Shown here: piece after piece, positions 1 to 7,691 of the stretch
Layout: each line of letters begins with the position of its first letter
Numbering within the stretch: position 1 is the first letter of the stretch
Assembly: GCF_900258435.1 (NCBI RefSeq)
Contig: NZ_LT992558.1
Coordinates: 2,517,221-2,557,788, forward strand
Origin: Carnobacterium divergens
GTDB lineage: Bacteria; Bacillota; Bacilli; Lactobacillales; Carnobacteriaceae
Length of the DNA: 40,568 bases
Direction of reading: 5' to 3'
Made by a program: the position numbers and the translations under genes
The notes under the pieces: model-generated
Told to the model about the DNA's origin: nothing
Databases searched by the model: none
Seen by the model: only the letters and a program-made list of their open reading frames with translations

Positions 1-336
1 GACGAATCTTTATCTTCTTCACTTGAAGAGTCCTTATCTTCTTCACCTGACGAATCTTTATCTTCTTCACTTGAAGAGTCCTTATCTTCTTCACCTGATG
101 AATCTTTATCTTCTTCGCTTGAAGAGTCCTTATCTTCTTCACTTGATGAATCTTTATCTTCTTCGCTTGATGAATCTTTATCTTCTTCACTTGATGAATC
201 TTTATCTTCTTCGCTTGATGAATCTTTATCTTCTTCACTTGAAGAGTCCTTATCTTCTTCACCTGATGAATCTTTATCTTCTTCGCTTGAAGAGTCCTTA
301 TCTTCTTCGCTTAAAGAATCCTTATCTTCTTCAGTT
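1..336. repeat. Tandem 24-bp coding repeat, 14 copies in view
   Basis: Fourteen consecutive 24-bp units run from the window edge to 336 and keep the minus-strand frame, each encoding (S/G)EEDKDSS or a near variant. Two synonymous versions of the DSS part (GATTCA-type and GACTCT-type) are interleaved, and the last unit (313-336) is the most diverged, as expected at the edge of an array. The array probably continues beyond position 1. Copy number is likely to vary between strains. Confidence 0.9.
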
Positions 337-506
337 GAAACATTTTTAATAATTTCATCATTGTTTGGATGCACAGAATCAGAACTTTTTGCTAGTAAAT
401 GTAATTCATCACTGACTAATCCGTTGACTCCGAATCCAAATCCTGCTATTGTCAATAAACTGATTCCTACCACTATAAATGTATTTCTTTTTTTTGAATG
501 TTTCAT
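1..506 (-). CDS. Exported acidic octapeptide-repeat protein (partial, 3' end outside window)
   Basis: The reading frame starts at ATG 506 and stays open to the window edge, so only the N-terminal 168 residues are seen. It begins MKHSKKRN, then a hydrophobic stretch (IVVGISLLTIAGFGFG, about residues 10-25) that looks like a signal peptide or membrane anchor. A linker follows, then from about residue 57 uninterrupted repeats of (S/G)EEDKDSS. Such Ser/Asp/Glu-rich tracts are typical of wall-spanning stalks of surface proteins (compare SD repeats of Sdr/Clf proteins), but here the repeat also carries Lys. Its ATG overlaps the TGA of the preceding small membrane protein gene (ATGA, 503-506), so the two are probably translationally coupled. 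Its C-terminus, and hence any LPXTG or ligand domain, cannot be seen. Surface location is inferred. Confidence 0.75.
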   Translation of the reverse strand, partial: MKHSKKRNTFIVVGISLLTIAGFGFGVNGLVSDELHLLAKSSDSVHPNNDEIIKNVSTEEDKDSLSEEDKDSSSEEDKDSSGEEDKDSSSEEDKDSSSEEDKDSSSEEDKDSSSEEDKDSSSEEDKDSSSEEDKDSSGEEDKDSSSEEDKDSSGEEDKDSSSEEDKDS

Positions 507-742
507 TCTTCTACACCTTCCTTCGCTAATAACTCTTGATAATGAAAAGCATTGAATCTAAAATAAAACGTAGCCAACAATAATACTAAAATTAAAAAAA
601 TATCTCCAATTGTTGTAACTTCTAATGAAAACAAATAAAGTTTTATAAGATAGATTACACTAGCGAACGCTGTCAAAAACGAAGCGCCTAAATATCCCCA
701 GTAAAGATATTCTATCCATTTCGATTGATCATAATGGTACAT
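503..742 (-). CDS. Small two-helix membrane protein
   Basis: A 79-residue protein starting MYHYDQSKWIEYLYW, with two predicted membrane helices (around WGYLGASFLTAFASVIYLI and the IFLILVLLLATFYF stretch) and charged ends. I chose ATG 742 because AAGGAG at 751-756 lies 8 bases upstream; the in-frame GTG at 751 is part of that ribosome site. The gene sits 12 bases after the signal peptidase gene and its stop overlaps the start of the repeat protein. No family is recognised. The context suggests a membrane partner in export or processing of the repeat protein, which is inference only. Confidence 0.75.
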   Translation of the reverse strand: MYHYDQSKWIEYLYWGYLGASFLTAFASVIYLIKLYLFSLEVTTIGDIFLILVLLLATFYFRFNAFHYQELLAKEGVEE

Positions 743-754
743 TTTTTTCACTCC

Positions 755-1897
755 TTATTCTTCTTTTACCATCCCAATAAAATTTAAGCCATTAATTAAA
801 CCATACGATCGGCTATCAGCAGAATTGTTTCGATTATCCCCTAAGACTAAATAATGATTTGGAGGAATTGTATTCACTTCTGCAATTTCATGCAACGTAA
901 AATTTTCATTTCCAACACGATATGGATCTTCTACTAATTCGTCATTCACGTATAATTCTCCATCTTTATAAATGATGTTCTCTCCCGGAAGACCAATGAC
1001 CCTTTTTATATAATTTTCTGTCTTTGAATAGTTGAAAACAACAACATCAAAGCGTTGAATTTCTTTTACAGACTTTGCTACAACTACTTTTTCAGTATTG
1101 TAATATGTAGGAAGCATTGAATCACCATCAATTTCCGCTTTAAACGAAGCCTTTGGTCGAACTAATGCTATTTCTCCTAATACAATAACTAGTACACAAG
1201 AAAAAAGTAGTGTTTTTTTTATCCAATTATTAGAACGTCTGGTTTTATCTCCATAGATATCTAAACGCGTTGGTTTAAAAGTATCTTGGGTAGTTGAATT
1301 ATCAATTCGTTGAAGTCTGGGCGATGTGTCAAGAAAATGTCTATCTTGTATCCGCATCTCTTTTTGTATGTTAAAATTAGACGCCTTATCTATTGATTTT
1401 TTTGTACTTACATAAGGAAATAATTTTTTTTTTAAATCTGCTAAGAAAAAGACAAGAATCTCTTTTTGACTACCAAATTCTTGCTCTAAACAATTCTCAA
1501 AATTTGTTTCCAAGGGGAAACCAGATTCTTTTTTAGCAATAGGAATAAAATCAAAATAATAAATACATTTGTCTTTTCCTATCTGTTCCATTTGAACATC
1601 TAACCAAACAATCTGATCATAGCAGCTTTTCAAGTTCAAATAAAAAGCATTCCACTCTAACTCAGCTTCTGTCAATTCAATTTCTAAATGCTTGACAGGC
1701 GAACTGATTTCCCAAATTGAGCTAAAACGCTGCATTATTTTTTCTAGCAACTCATAATTTTTCTCTTTTATAAGTATTTTTTTACTCACTGCAAAAAATT
1801 CATTTTTTTGATTTGATAAATGAAGATGCGTTCCAATTCTAGGAGCAGAACTTTGAAAATAGTTTATTTTCAGCCTATCATCATCATAAAAGCTCAT
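755..1897 (-). CDS. Type I signal peptidase with large N-terminal cytoplasmic domain
   Basis: The C-terminal 150 residues are a type I signal peptidase (S26): membrane helix about 228-246 (TLLFSCVLVIVLGEIALV), catalytic Ser260 in GDSMLPTY, catalytic Lys298 in YIKRVIGLPGE, and box E GDNRNNSADSRSYG at 353-366. Ordinary lactobacillar signal peptidases are about 180-200 residues with the helix at the very N-terminus. Here about 225 residues precede the helix: a soluble region (1 to about 165) and a polar linker (about 166-225). I do not recognise this domain. It should lie in the cytoplasm, with the protease outside. The start ATG overlaps the stop of the coiled-coil gene (TAATG), and the small membrane protein follows closely. 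This is likely a dedicated peptidase for a protein of this operon, probably the repeat protein. Confidence 0.88.
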   Translation of the reverse strand: MSFYDDDRLKINYFQSSAPRIGTHLHLSNQKNEFFAVSKKILIKEKNYELLEKIMQRFSSIWEISSPVKHLEIELTEAELEWNAFYLNLKSCYDQIVWLDVQMEQIGKDKCIYYFDFIPIAKKESGFPLETNFENCLEQEFGSQKEILVFFLADLKKKLFPYVSTKKSIDKASNFNIQKEMRIQDRHFLDTSPRLQRIDNSTTQDTFKPTRLDIYGDKTRRSNNWIKKTLLFSCVLVIVLGEIALVRPKASFKAEIDGDSMLPTYYNTEKVVVAKSVKEIQRFDVVVFNYSKTENYIKRVIGLPGENIIYKDGELYVNDELVEDPYRVGNENFTLHEIAEVNTIPPNHYLVLGDNRNNSADSRSYGLINGLNFIGMVKEE

Positions 1898-2799
1898 TAA
1901 TTTTTATTCACATTGTCTTTTTTATTAAATGCACTTAATTGGGTCACCAGTTTGTCAAAAGTGATAGCTGACTCATCTTTTAATTCATTGACACTTAAGT
2001 AAAGACTATGGGCAACATTTTCAAGTTCATTTAATTCTTTTTCTGCTTCAAATACTTTTGTTTGAGCTTCGTATTTCGCTTGACTCATAATTTGCTGTGC
2101 TTTTTTTTCCGCCTGTTCAATCATACGGCTTGAAATCCCTTTTGCCTCTACTAACACATCTGCAATTTCCACCTTATCACTATGATTTTCTGTAGAATTC
2201 TTTTCTAATTCATCTTGTAACTGATGAATTCTTTTTTGTAGCTCATTCTCTACATCTTTTTTCTCACTTTTCAACTTTTCAATAACAAACATTAAACGTG
2301 TTCGTTCTTCCTTTTCAACCGTCCGTTTTTCAGATTCCTCAACTAATAATTGTTTCAGCTTGTTGTTTTCAGAACCAAATTCTTTTTTCATTTGTTCTTG
2401 TTGGGCTTCCATGTTCGAAACTGCTTGATTAACTTTTGATTGTTCTTCTTGGTCATTCGCTTTAGCATGATCCAAAGCTTTCTTGAGTTTCGCAACAAGG
2501 TCTTGGTAATCCATCATTTTATTCGTAATTTGGTCAACTTCTCGTTGCTTTTGATCTGCTTCACTTTTTATACGTTCATTCATATTAAATAATCGTTCGT
2601 TTTCTTCTTTTACATGCATCATTTCTGTACTTAAAGCAGAGTAGCTAGTTTGCGTTTCTGAAATTTGTTCTTTTAATAAATCTATCTCTTTTTGAAGTTC
2701 ATCCTCTTCATAATCGTAGCCCACGTCATCATACTCCTCGTAACTATAGTCATACTCTTTATTTTTCTTTTTTTGTTTTGGAAAAACATAGTCAAACAT
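1897..2799 (-). CDS. Coiled-coil cytoplasmic protein, DivIVA-like C-terminus
   Basis: A 300-residue protein without signal peptide. Residues about 1-35 are basic then Tyr/Asp/Glu-rich (KEYDYSYEEYDDVGYDYEED); residues about 35-215 are continuous heptad coiled coil; residues about 220-290 (KGISSRMIEQAEKKAQQIMS and following) resemble the helical C-terminal part of DivIVA/GpsB-type proteins. No typical DivIVA N-terminal membrane-binding motif is seen, so it is not called divIVA. It is the first gene of the four-gene operon and its stop overlaps the start of the signal peptidase fusion. A scaffolding or localisation role for the peptidase is inferred. Confidence 0.75.
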   Translation of the reverse strand: MFDYVFPKQKKKNKEYDYSYEEYDDVGYDYEEDELQKEIDLLKEQISETQTSYSALSTEMMHVKEENERLFNMNERIKSEADQKQREVDQITNKMMDYQDLVAKLKKALDHAKANDQEEQSKVNQAVSNMEAQQEQMKKEFGSENNKLKQLLVEESEKRTVEKEERTRLMFVIEKLKSEKKDVENELQKRIHQLQDELEKNSTENHSDKVEIADVLVEAKGISSRMIEQAEKKAQQIMSQAKYEAQTKVFEAEKELNELENVAHSLYLSVNELKDESAITFDKLVTQLSAFNKKDNVNKN

Positions 2800-2853
2800 A
2801 AAAGTCTCACTTCGCTTTCTTTACTTTATTCACAACAATTTTTATCTCAATAT

Positions 2854-2859
2854 ATTATA
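2854..2859 (-). promoter_or_regulatory. Probable -10 element of the signal peptidase operon
   Basis: A perfect TATAAT on the minus strand lies 54 bases upstream of ATG 2799. The matching -35 region (CTTTCA at 2877-2882, 17-bp spacer) is poor, which would fit a promoter that needs an activator such as one of the neighbouring Mga-like proteins. Confidence 0.4.
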
Positions 2860-2948
2860 ACTTTTCTTCCTGAAACTGAAAGATAAAAAACAAACCTTCC
2901 AAAAACCATTTTTTTACCCTTTTGATTCCTATTCTAATTTGTATTAAT

Positions 2949-4391
2949 TCATGCATGTTTCAAACTTAAAATTTTCATTTCTATTTTTTTTAAGTCATTC
3001 AAACTTAAATCTCGATTTATTGTAATAAGCTGTGCTTTTTCATATTTTATGCTGATTTCTTTGATTGGAATTGTTACCAAAGCCATGTCCACTTTTTCAT
3101 TACCCTCTAAAAATCTTGCGTCAATAAGTTCAATATTATATTTTTTTCCTAAATAGGATTTAATTTGATTTATAACAAAATCTCTTGCAAAAAATGGAAG
3201 CCCACTTTCTAGCACAATCCTAATTTTTTTTTCATAAATTGGTAACTTATCAAATTTGGCAAAAATCATCATATAATGAGTAGATAAATATTGTTCTTCC
3301 TCAAATAGCGGCAAATTAGTTTCTTTTTTTAACAGTCTAATAAATTCTATTAGTTTAATATTCAAATTCTTACAGTATTTATTTATATATTCGGAATAGT
3401 CATATCCATTAATATCACAGCCAAAATTAACAAATTGTTTACTAAAGCTATGACAATAAAAAAGCCATGTTTCAACTTCTTTCCTATGCTCACTCGGTAT
3501 TAAAAAAAATTTTTCTTCAAAAAATTGCATACATTTATTTGTAGCAATAGTTGCTTCTGAATCTTTAATATCATGGTTAGAATCCCCGGTAAAACCAATG
3601 CTTTGAAAAAATTGATAGTATAGTTCTACATCCTCATATTTAGCTCTAGAATCTTCTGCTATTTCTAAATTAAGCTGCAATCCTAAATTTTCTCTGTCAA
3701 TAGTATTATTTTTTAGCTGCGTGCGGCTTTGGCTAATTCGAATTTTATTTATTGCCAAATAAAACATCAATCTCCGTTTGTCAATTTCAGTTATATTTTT
3801 AACATTTAATTGCGAAATAAGGTTATTTACATCGAGTTTCATTTGATTCTCATCAATAGAATCGAATGGCCAAACAACGCCTCTTGTAATCCTCCAAAAA
3901 AATAAATATAAAAATAACTGTATCTGTTTTTCTTCGCCTACTATTTCATATGACCCTCTTGAAATTTCTAGATTGTATCTTTTTAAAAATATTCTTAGAT
4001 CTGACAACTGTCGTTTAATTGTTGATTCTCCTATAAAAAATTGGGATGAATAATCCGAAATAGAAGTTACTCGACCAAAAATAATTTCACTTAGTAGTGT
4101 AATCGTCCTATTTTTATTTAACAAAAAGGCAATAAAGCGTTTCAAATCATCATTTAAGCAAACATCAAAAAAAACGCCTTTATTCCGAATAACTGTAATT
4201 ACTTGCTCTCCTTCATTGAAATCTATTAAATCTTTCTGTAAGGTATTTACAATTTTTCTTAGTCTTTTTTCTGGAAAATTAAATATTGAAATAAGCTGTT
4301 CCGTACTCACAAAGTTAGACTGCTCAGCGAGATAAAGTGCTATATTGATTTCAAGTAATTCATCTTCTGTAATTAATTCAAAATGTTTCAC
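2949..4391 (-). CDS. Mga-family transcriptional regulator (second copy)
   Basis: A 480-residue protein with the Mga/AtxA layout: an N-terminal winged-helix region (about 1-65, EINIALYLAEQSNFVSTEQL), a second Mga HTH (about 95-150), a PRD-like helical middle marked by FFWRITRGVVWPF near residue 165, and a C-terminal EIIB-like region. The start is GTG 4391 with GAGGG seven bases upstream. It is clearly related to the regulator at 5461-6942, sharing the same middle motif and the (F/C)DINGYDY motif. Family members activate surface-protein and virulence genes and can be controlled by PTS phosphorylation at PRD histidines. It lies directly upstream of the signal peptidase operon, its probable target. 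Confidence 0.88.
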   Translation of the reverse strand: MKHFELITEDELLEINIALYLAEQSNFVSTEQLISIFNFPEKRLRKIVNTLQKDLIDFNEGEQVITVIRNKGVFFDVCLNDDLKRFIAFLLNKNRTITLLSEIIFGRVTSISDYSSQFFIGESTIKRQLSDLRIFLKRYNLEISRGSYEIVGEEKQIQLFLYLFFWRITRGVVWPFDSIDENQMKLDVNNLISQLNVKNITEIDKRRLMFYLAINKIRISQSRTQLKNNTIDRENLGLQLNLEIAEDSRAKYEDVELYYQFFQSIGFTGDSNHDIKDSEATIATNKCMQFFEEKFFLIPSEHRKEVETWLFYCHSFSKQFVNFGCDINGYDYSEYINKYCKNLNIKLIEFIRLLKKETNLPLFEEEQYLSTHYMMIFAKFDKLPIYEKKIRIVLESGLPFFARDFVINQIKSYLGKKYNIELIDARFLEGNEKVDMALVTIPIKEISIKYEKAQLITINRDLSLNDLKKIEMKILSLKHA

Positions 4392-4575
4392 CTAAATCCC
4401 TCTTTCTATTAAACTAAAAAGTTTAAGTGTTTTACTCTTTTATAATTCAAACTTTTAATTTATATTGCCGAGTTCGACAGTAACTCGTGTTTGTTCTAAA
4501 TAAAATTAACTTCTAACATTAATTCCTTTTCCTATTCTTTAATACAGGAACTTATTATTTATTCATACATACAAA

Positions 4576-5043
4576 CTAGTTTTTCTTTAGCCAACAATCT
4601 TCATGCATATTAACCTGGTTAATCTCAATTTTTTTTATACACTTACTTATTATTCTTTTTTTTAATTCGCTATTCTCAATATCAATTGGAGCAATACATT
4701 GAATATCGAGTTCTTCATTGTAATTGTTGACTTTGGTCCTAACAGTTACTACATAAAGAGACATATCTCTCCAATATTTATCAATTAAATTTCCTTTGTC
4801 ATACAAATTCCTATCATATTCTTCTAGGTCTGAGTCATTTATGATAAAAATGACTTTTTCGACCTTAATATACAAAATCGTAGCATCAATATAGTTGTTT
4901 AAATGTTTTTCTAAATCTCTTTTTTTATAATTTTGTGCCACAACCATTTGCCTATTGAATCTTTTATTATTATTATTTATCCAACTATAATAGTAGCAAT
5001 CCATAATCCAACATGCTGAAAAGAGATTCTCTAAATTAATCAT
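4576..5043 (-). CDS. Hypothetical 155-residue protein between two Mga regulators
   Basis: A 155-residue protein, start ATG 5043 with AGGAGAA upstream. It is rich in Asn, Tyr, Asp and Lys (for example SWINNNNKRFNRQ) and has no signal peptide or membrane helix. The middle section (ATILYIKVEKVIFIINDSDL) looks like beta strands of a small soluble alpha/beta protein. It ends with a His/Cys-containing tail (MHEDCWLKKN). I recognise no family. It has its own leader with a perfect inverted repeat (5073-5096) and a strong terminator further upstream, so it may be transcribed separately. Its position between two paralogous regulators suggests a regulatory accessory, which is unproven. Confidence 0.6.
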   Translation of the reverse strand: MINLENLFSACWIMDCYYYSWINNNNKRFNRQMVVAQNYKKRDLEKHLNNYIDATILYIKVEKVIFIINDSDLEEYDRNLYDKGNLIDKYWRDMSLYVVTVRTKVNNYNEELDIQCIAPIDIENSELKKRIISKCIKKIEINQVNMHEDCWLKKN

Positions 5044-5072
5044 GACTTGTTCTCCTAATTCTGTGATTTTAT

Positions 5073-5096
5073 ATCTAATTTATTCGCAAATTAGAT
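5073..5096. promoter_or_regulatory. Inverted repeat in leader of the 155-residue gene
   Basis: Two perfect 9-bp arms, ATCTAATTT and AAATTAGAT, are separated by 6 bases. It lies about 30-53 bases upstream of ATG 5043, just after a possible -10. There is no U-run, so an operator or leader hairpin is more likely than a terminator. Confidence 0.5.
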
Positions 5097-5299
5097 TTGT
5101 ATCATTACTATAATTCAATATACAACTTATTTTTCATCAAATTTCACACTTACTAATTTCTAGTTTTGATTAATAATAGTTTACTTAATAATATTAATTG
5201 CACATTTTAATTTGTAATCTTCCTAAAATAAGCTATAATCCGTCTTCTTTATGGTCGTTACTAGACCTATTATTACTAGAAAATTTTTATTTGATATTA

Positions 5300-5337
5300 A
5301 AAAAACAGATTTTATCATAAGATAAAATCTGTTTTTT
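5300..5337 (-). terminator. Rho-independent terminator after the first Mga gene
   Basis: A perfect 17-bp stem (arms 5300-5316 and 5321-5337) with loop ATAA, rich in A on one side and T on the other, so it can act in both directions. It lies about 125 bases beyond the stop of the Mga gene at 5461. Confidence 0.88.
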
Positions 5338-5460
5338 AGATAAATCGATATTAGTAGGATAAATATAAGACTTATAAAATGTTCCAAATACTTTTCTAAA
5401 AAGTTATACAGTTTTTTTCTAGTGAAGAAAGATACAACAATTTATTCTATTCACCATAAA

Positions 5461-6942
5461 TCACTGTTTTTTCTTTAAACAATTTAATAAAGCTTCTTCT
5501 ATTTTTGCATAGTCTGCAAAATGTAGTTCCCGATTAATGGCGATAATTTGAGCGTTCTTGTATATCTCATTGTACTCATCTAATGGAATTGTGGTTAAGA
5601 AAACATCCACTCTTTCTTCATCTATCTTCTCACCTAATTTAAAAAATTTGATGTTATATCGACTTCTAAAATAATTTTTGATTTGTTCTACTAAAAAGTT
5701 TTCAATCGCTTTAGGAAGTGCCGTTTCTAAATACACCATTATTTCCTTCTCAAAAGAAAGGTTTTTCGATACATTCGCTAGAAGCATAATATAATGTGGA
5801 ACTAAAAATTTTTGCTCTTCATATAAAGACAGGTGTGTTTGTTGTTTAGCAGTTTGGATAAATTTGATTATTTTTTGCTCCAAGTTAAACGCATGTAAGT
5901 TCATCAATCTTGTATAATCATACCCATTAATATCTGTTGAGAAATTATGGAATTCGTGCGCTAAAACATGAATAGAATACAAGAACTCTTTTTCAACTTT
6001 CGTTTGTTCTACCGAAATATTAGAGAGTACATGTTTAATTTTATTGAACGTATAGACATTAGCCACTCCAGCAGGTAATAGATGCTCTTCCTCAAACTCT
6101 AATTCTCCGCTTAAGTTATTAAACCACGCAAACCCTTTAAAGAGCTGATACATAAAATAAAATTCATCTCTTGATAAATTGGACAAATAGTTCAATGATA
6201 CTAAATCAGATTTCAACTTTTCATAATTTTCTGAGTAAAGAAAAATCTCATCATATTCAACATGGTTGTTTGAATTAATACGGATTTTAGTGATAGCTAA
6301 AAGAAACATCAGTCTCTTTTTTTCAATAGGAGATAAATGAGCAACGTATTCTTTTTCACTCAAGCCCTCCACAATTAATTTCATAGATTGTTCAGAAACC
6401 GTCTTGAACGGCCAAACTAATCCCCGATTAATTCGCCAAAAAAATAATAAGAAGAAATAACGTATTTGTTTTTCACTCCCAGTAAGATTGAAATTTTTAT
6501 TTGAAATACCTATTTTCAAATTTCCAAGTAATTTTCTTACACTATTCAAATTTCTTCTAACAGTTGCTTCACTTAAATGATGGTCGAGAGCGTATTGGGT
6601 CACAGTTTTAAATTCCCCTTGAAAAATTGACTTTACTAATTGAATGTTGGGACTATGTTCCATAATAAAAATAAAAAATAGTTTCAAATCACTTTCAATA
6701 GGAACATTTAATTTTGTTCCATAACTTGTAGAAATATCAATCGAATATCCCTCAGTATTATATTCCTCTATATGTTGTTCTAAATTTCTGGAAATTTTTC
6801 TTGCCGAAAAACTAGAGAGATTAAATTCTTCACTTAATTCTTCTGTGCTCACATATCTAGACTGTTTATCAAGATACATTGCTATTTTTATCTCAAGTAG
6901 TGTATCATCTGAAATAAACTGAAAATGCTCCTGTTTCTCCAC
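5461..6942 (-). CDS. Mga-family transcriptional regulator (first copy)
   Basis: About 493 residues. HTH_Mga region at about 5-70 (LLEIKIAMYLDKQSRYVSTE), a second HTH at about 100-145 (HHLSEATVRRNLNSVRKLL), a PRD-like region with FFWRINRGLVWPF, DINGYDY near residue 345, and a C-terminal EIIB-like part. GTG 6942 is preferred as start: AAGGAG sits 9 bases upstream and the resulting N-terminus aligns with the paralogue at 2949-4391 (HFQFISDDTLLEIKIA against HFELITEDELLEINIA). An upstream in-frame GTG at 6969 would precede the ribosome site. It probably regulates the neighbouring surface-protein operon, possibly in response to sugar status through PTS phosphorylation. That role is inferred. Confidence 0.87.
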   Translation of the reverse strand: MEKQEHFQFISDDTLLEIKIAMYLDKQSRYVSTEELSEEFNLSSFSARKISRNLEQHIEEYNTEGYSIDISTSYGTKLNVPIESDLKLFFIFIMEHSPNIQLVKSIFQGEFKTVTQYALDHHLSEATVRRNLNSVRKLLGNLKIGISNKNFNLTGSEKQIRYFFLLFFWRINRGLVWPFKTVSEQSMKLIVEGLSEKEYVAHLSPIEKKRLMFLLAITKIRINSNNHVEYDEIFLYSENYEKLKSDLVSLNYLSNLSRDEFYFMYQLFKGFAWFNNLSGELEFEEEHLLPAGVANVYTFNKIKHVLSNISVEQTKVEKEFLYSIHVLAHEFHNFSTDINGYDYTRLMNLHAFNLEQKIIKFIQTAKQQTHLSLYEEQKFLVPHYIMLLANVSKNLSFEKEIMVYLETALPKAIENFLVEQIKNYFRSRYNIKFFKLGEKIDEERVDVFLTTIPLDEYNEIYKNAQIIAINRELHFADYAKIEEALLNCLKKKQ

Positions 6943-7432
6943 AATCACTCTCTCCTTTTGCTCTATCACTTTTTACACCAATTGTATCGTAAAAAAGAGA
7001 TTTTTTCATGTATCAAGTTGCTTATTGTATAAAAATATTTTTTAGACTAGTACTGGTTTAAAATGCTTTATTTAATAAAGTATCAGATAATCAATCGCTA
7101 CAAACCCTTGCATCATTTTTCCTTAAAATTAATACAAGAAGATATGCAAAATATAAACCACAATTTCAATGAAAAGCCGTCTAAATATAATCAAAAACTC
7201 TATTATGAGAAAATAGAACAATAAATTCCAGATTATTCTATTTTCTTAAAGTATTAAGTTTTTTATATAGAATAAAAGCCGTTCCTATAGGTGAATTCAA
7301 GAAAATTAGTACCAGTATGGGGAAACTATACAAACAAAAAAATCTTGGCGATTTCCAGTTATTCTGAAAATCGTCAAGATCGTTTTATTTTTTAAGGCCT
7401 CTATGTCACGACCTCTGTTCACTTGATTCGCT
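6943..7432. other. Intergenic region, 490 bp
   Basis: Holds the upstream region of the first Mga gene, a doubtful plus-strand 53-codon reading frame (7063-7224), a perfect 11-bp inverted repeat (7208-7218 with 7236-7246) and the csbD terminator (7342-7380). The 53-codon frame (starting MLYLIKYQ) has no ribosome site and may be the remnant of a longer gene. Nothing else is recognised. Confidence 0.4.
7342..7380 (-). terminator. Terminator of the CsbD-like gene
   Basis: Arms 7342-7354 and 7368-7380 pair over 13 bp with one G-U pair. On the minus strand the stem is followed by a T-run, matching termination about 50 bases after the csbD stop. Confidence 0.85.
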
Positions 7433-7624
7433 TTAAAATTTTTCTTTCACATCATCGATAAAATCTTCTGTTTTATCTTTTGCTTCAGTAGCGAATTCTT
7501 TTACTTTTCCAACAGCTTTATCAAACATGCCTTCTGCTTGCTTTTGTTTGTCGCCTGTTGCTCCGCCTACGCGATCTTTCACTTCACCTTTGACTTGATC
7601 TAATTTACCGTTATCTTCCGTCAT
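7433..7624 (-). CDS. CsbD-family stress protein
   Basis: A 63-residue hydrophilic protein with the CsbD-like signature: GKLDQVKGEVKDRVGGATGD followed by a Lys/Glu-rich helix (AVGKVKEFATEAKDKTEDF). CsbD is a sigma-B-controlled general stress protein in Bacillus; its molecular role is unknown. ATG 7624 is chosen because GGAGG lies 8 bases upstream; the longer frame in this phase runs into the promoter and lacks a ribosome site. It is a single-gene unit with its own promoter and terminator. Confidence 0.92.
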   Translation of the reverse strand: MTEDNGKLDQVKGEVKDRVGGATGDKQKQAEGMFDKAVGKVKEFATEAKDKTEDFIDDVKEKF

Positions 7625-7649
7625 TGTGCATCCCTCCAACTTTTCTTTT

Positions 7650-7679
7650 ATTATACAAAAAAAGAATCGTAATTTCCAA
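7650..7679 (-). promoter_or_regulatory. Promoter of the CsbD-like gene
   Basis: Minus-strand TTGGAA (7674-7679), 18-bp spacer, perfect TATAAT (7650-7655), about 25 bases upstream of the ATG. It looks like a housekeeping sigma-A promoter. No sigma-B motif (GTTT/GGGTAT) is seen. Confidence 0.65.
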
Positions 7680-7691
7680 AGATAACCCTTT

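Larger units (their letters stand above)
5044..5460. other. Intergenic region, 417 bp
   Basis: Very AT-rich. It contains the inverted repeat at 5073-5096, a plausible minus-strand promoter (TTGTAT, 18-bp spacer, TACAAA, just upstream of that repeat) for the 155-residue gene, and the terminator at 5300-5337. No coding sequence is seen in the rest. Confidence 0.5.

Noticed and set aside
1-336. CRISPR-like or plus-strand repeat gene
   Set aside because: Units are directly adjacent without spacers and keep a minus-strand frame that joins a good start codon and signal sequence; the plus-strand frame (Tyr/Leu-rich) is only its shadow.
1897-2799. Naming the coiled-coil gene divIVA
   Set aside because: Only the C-terminal helical part resembles DivIVA; the conserved N-terminal membrane-binding domain is absent.
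4469-4487. Terminator upstream of the second Mga gene
   Set aside because: CGAGTT and AACTCG form only a 6-bp stem with no T-run on the relevant strand.
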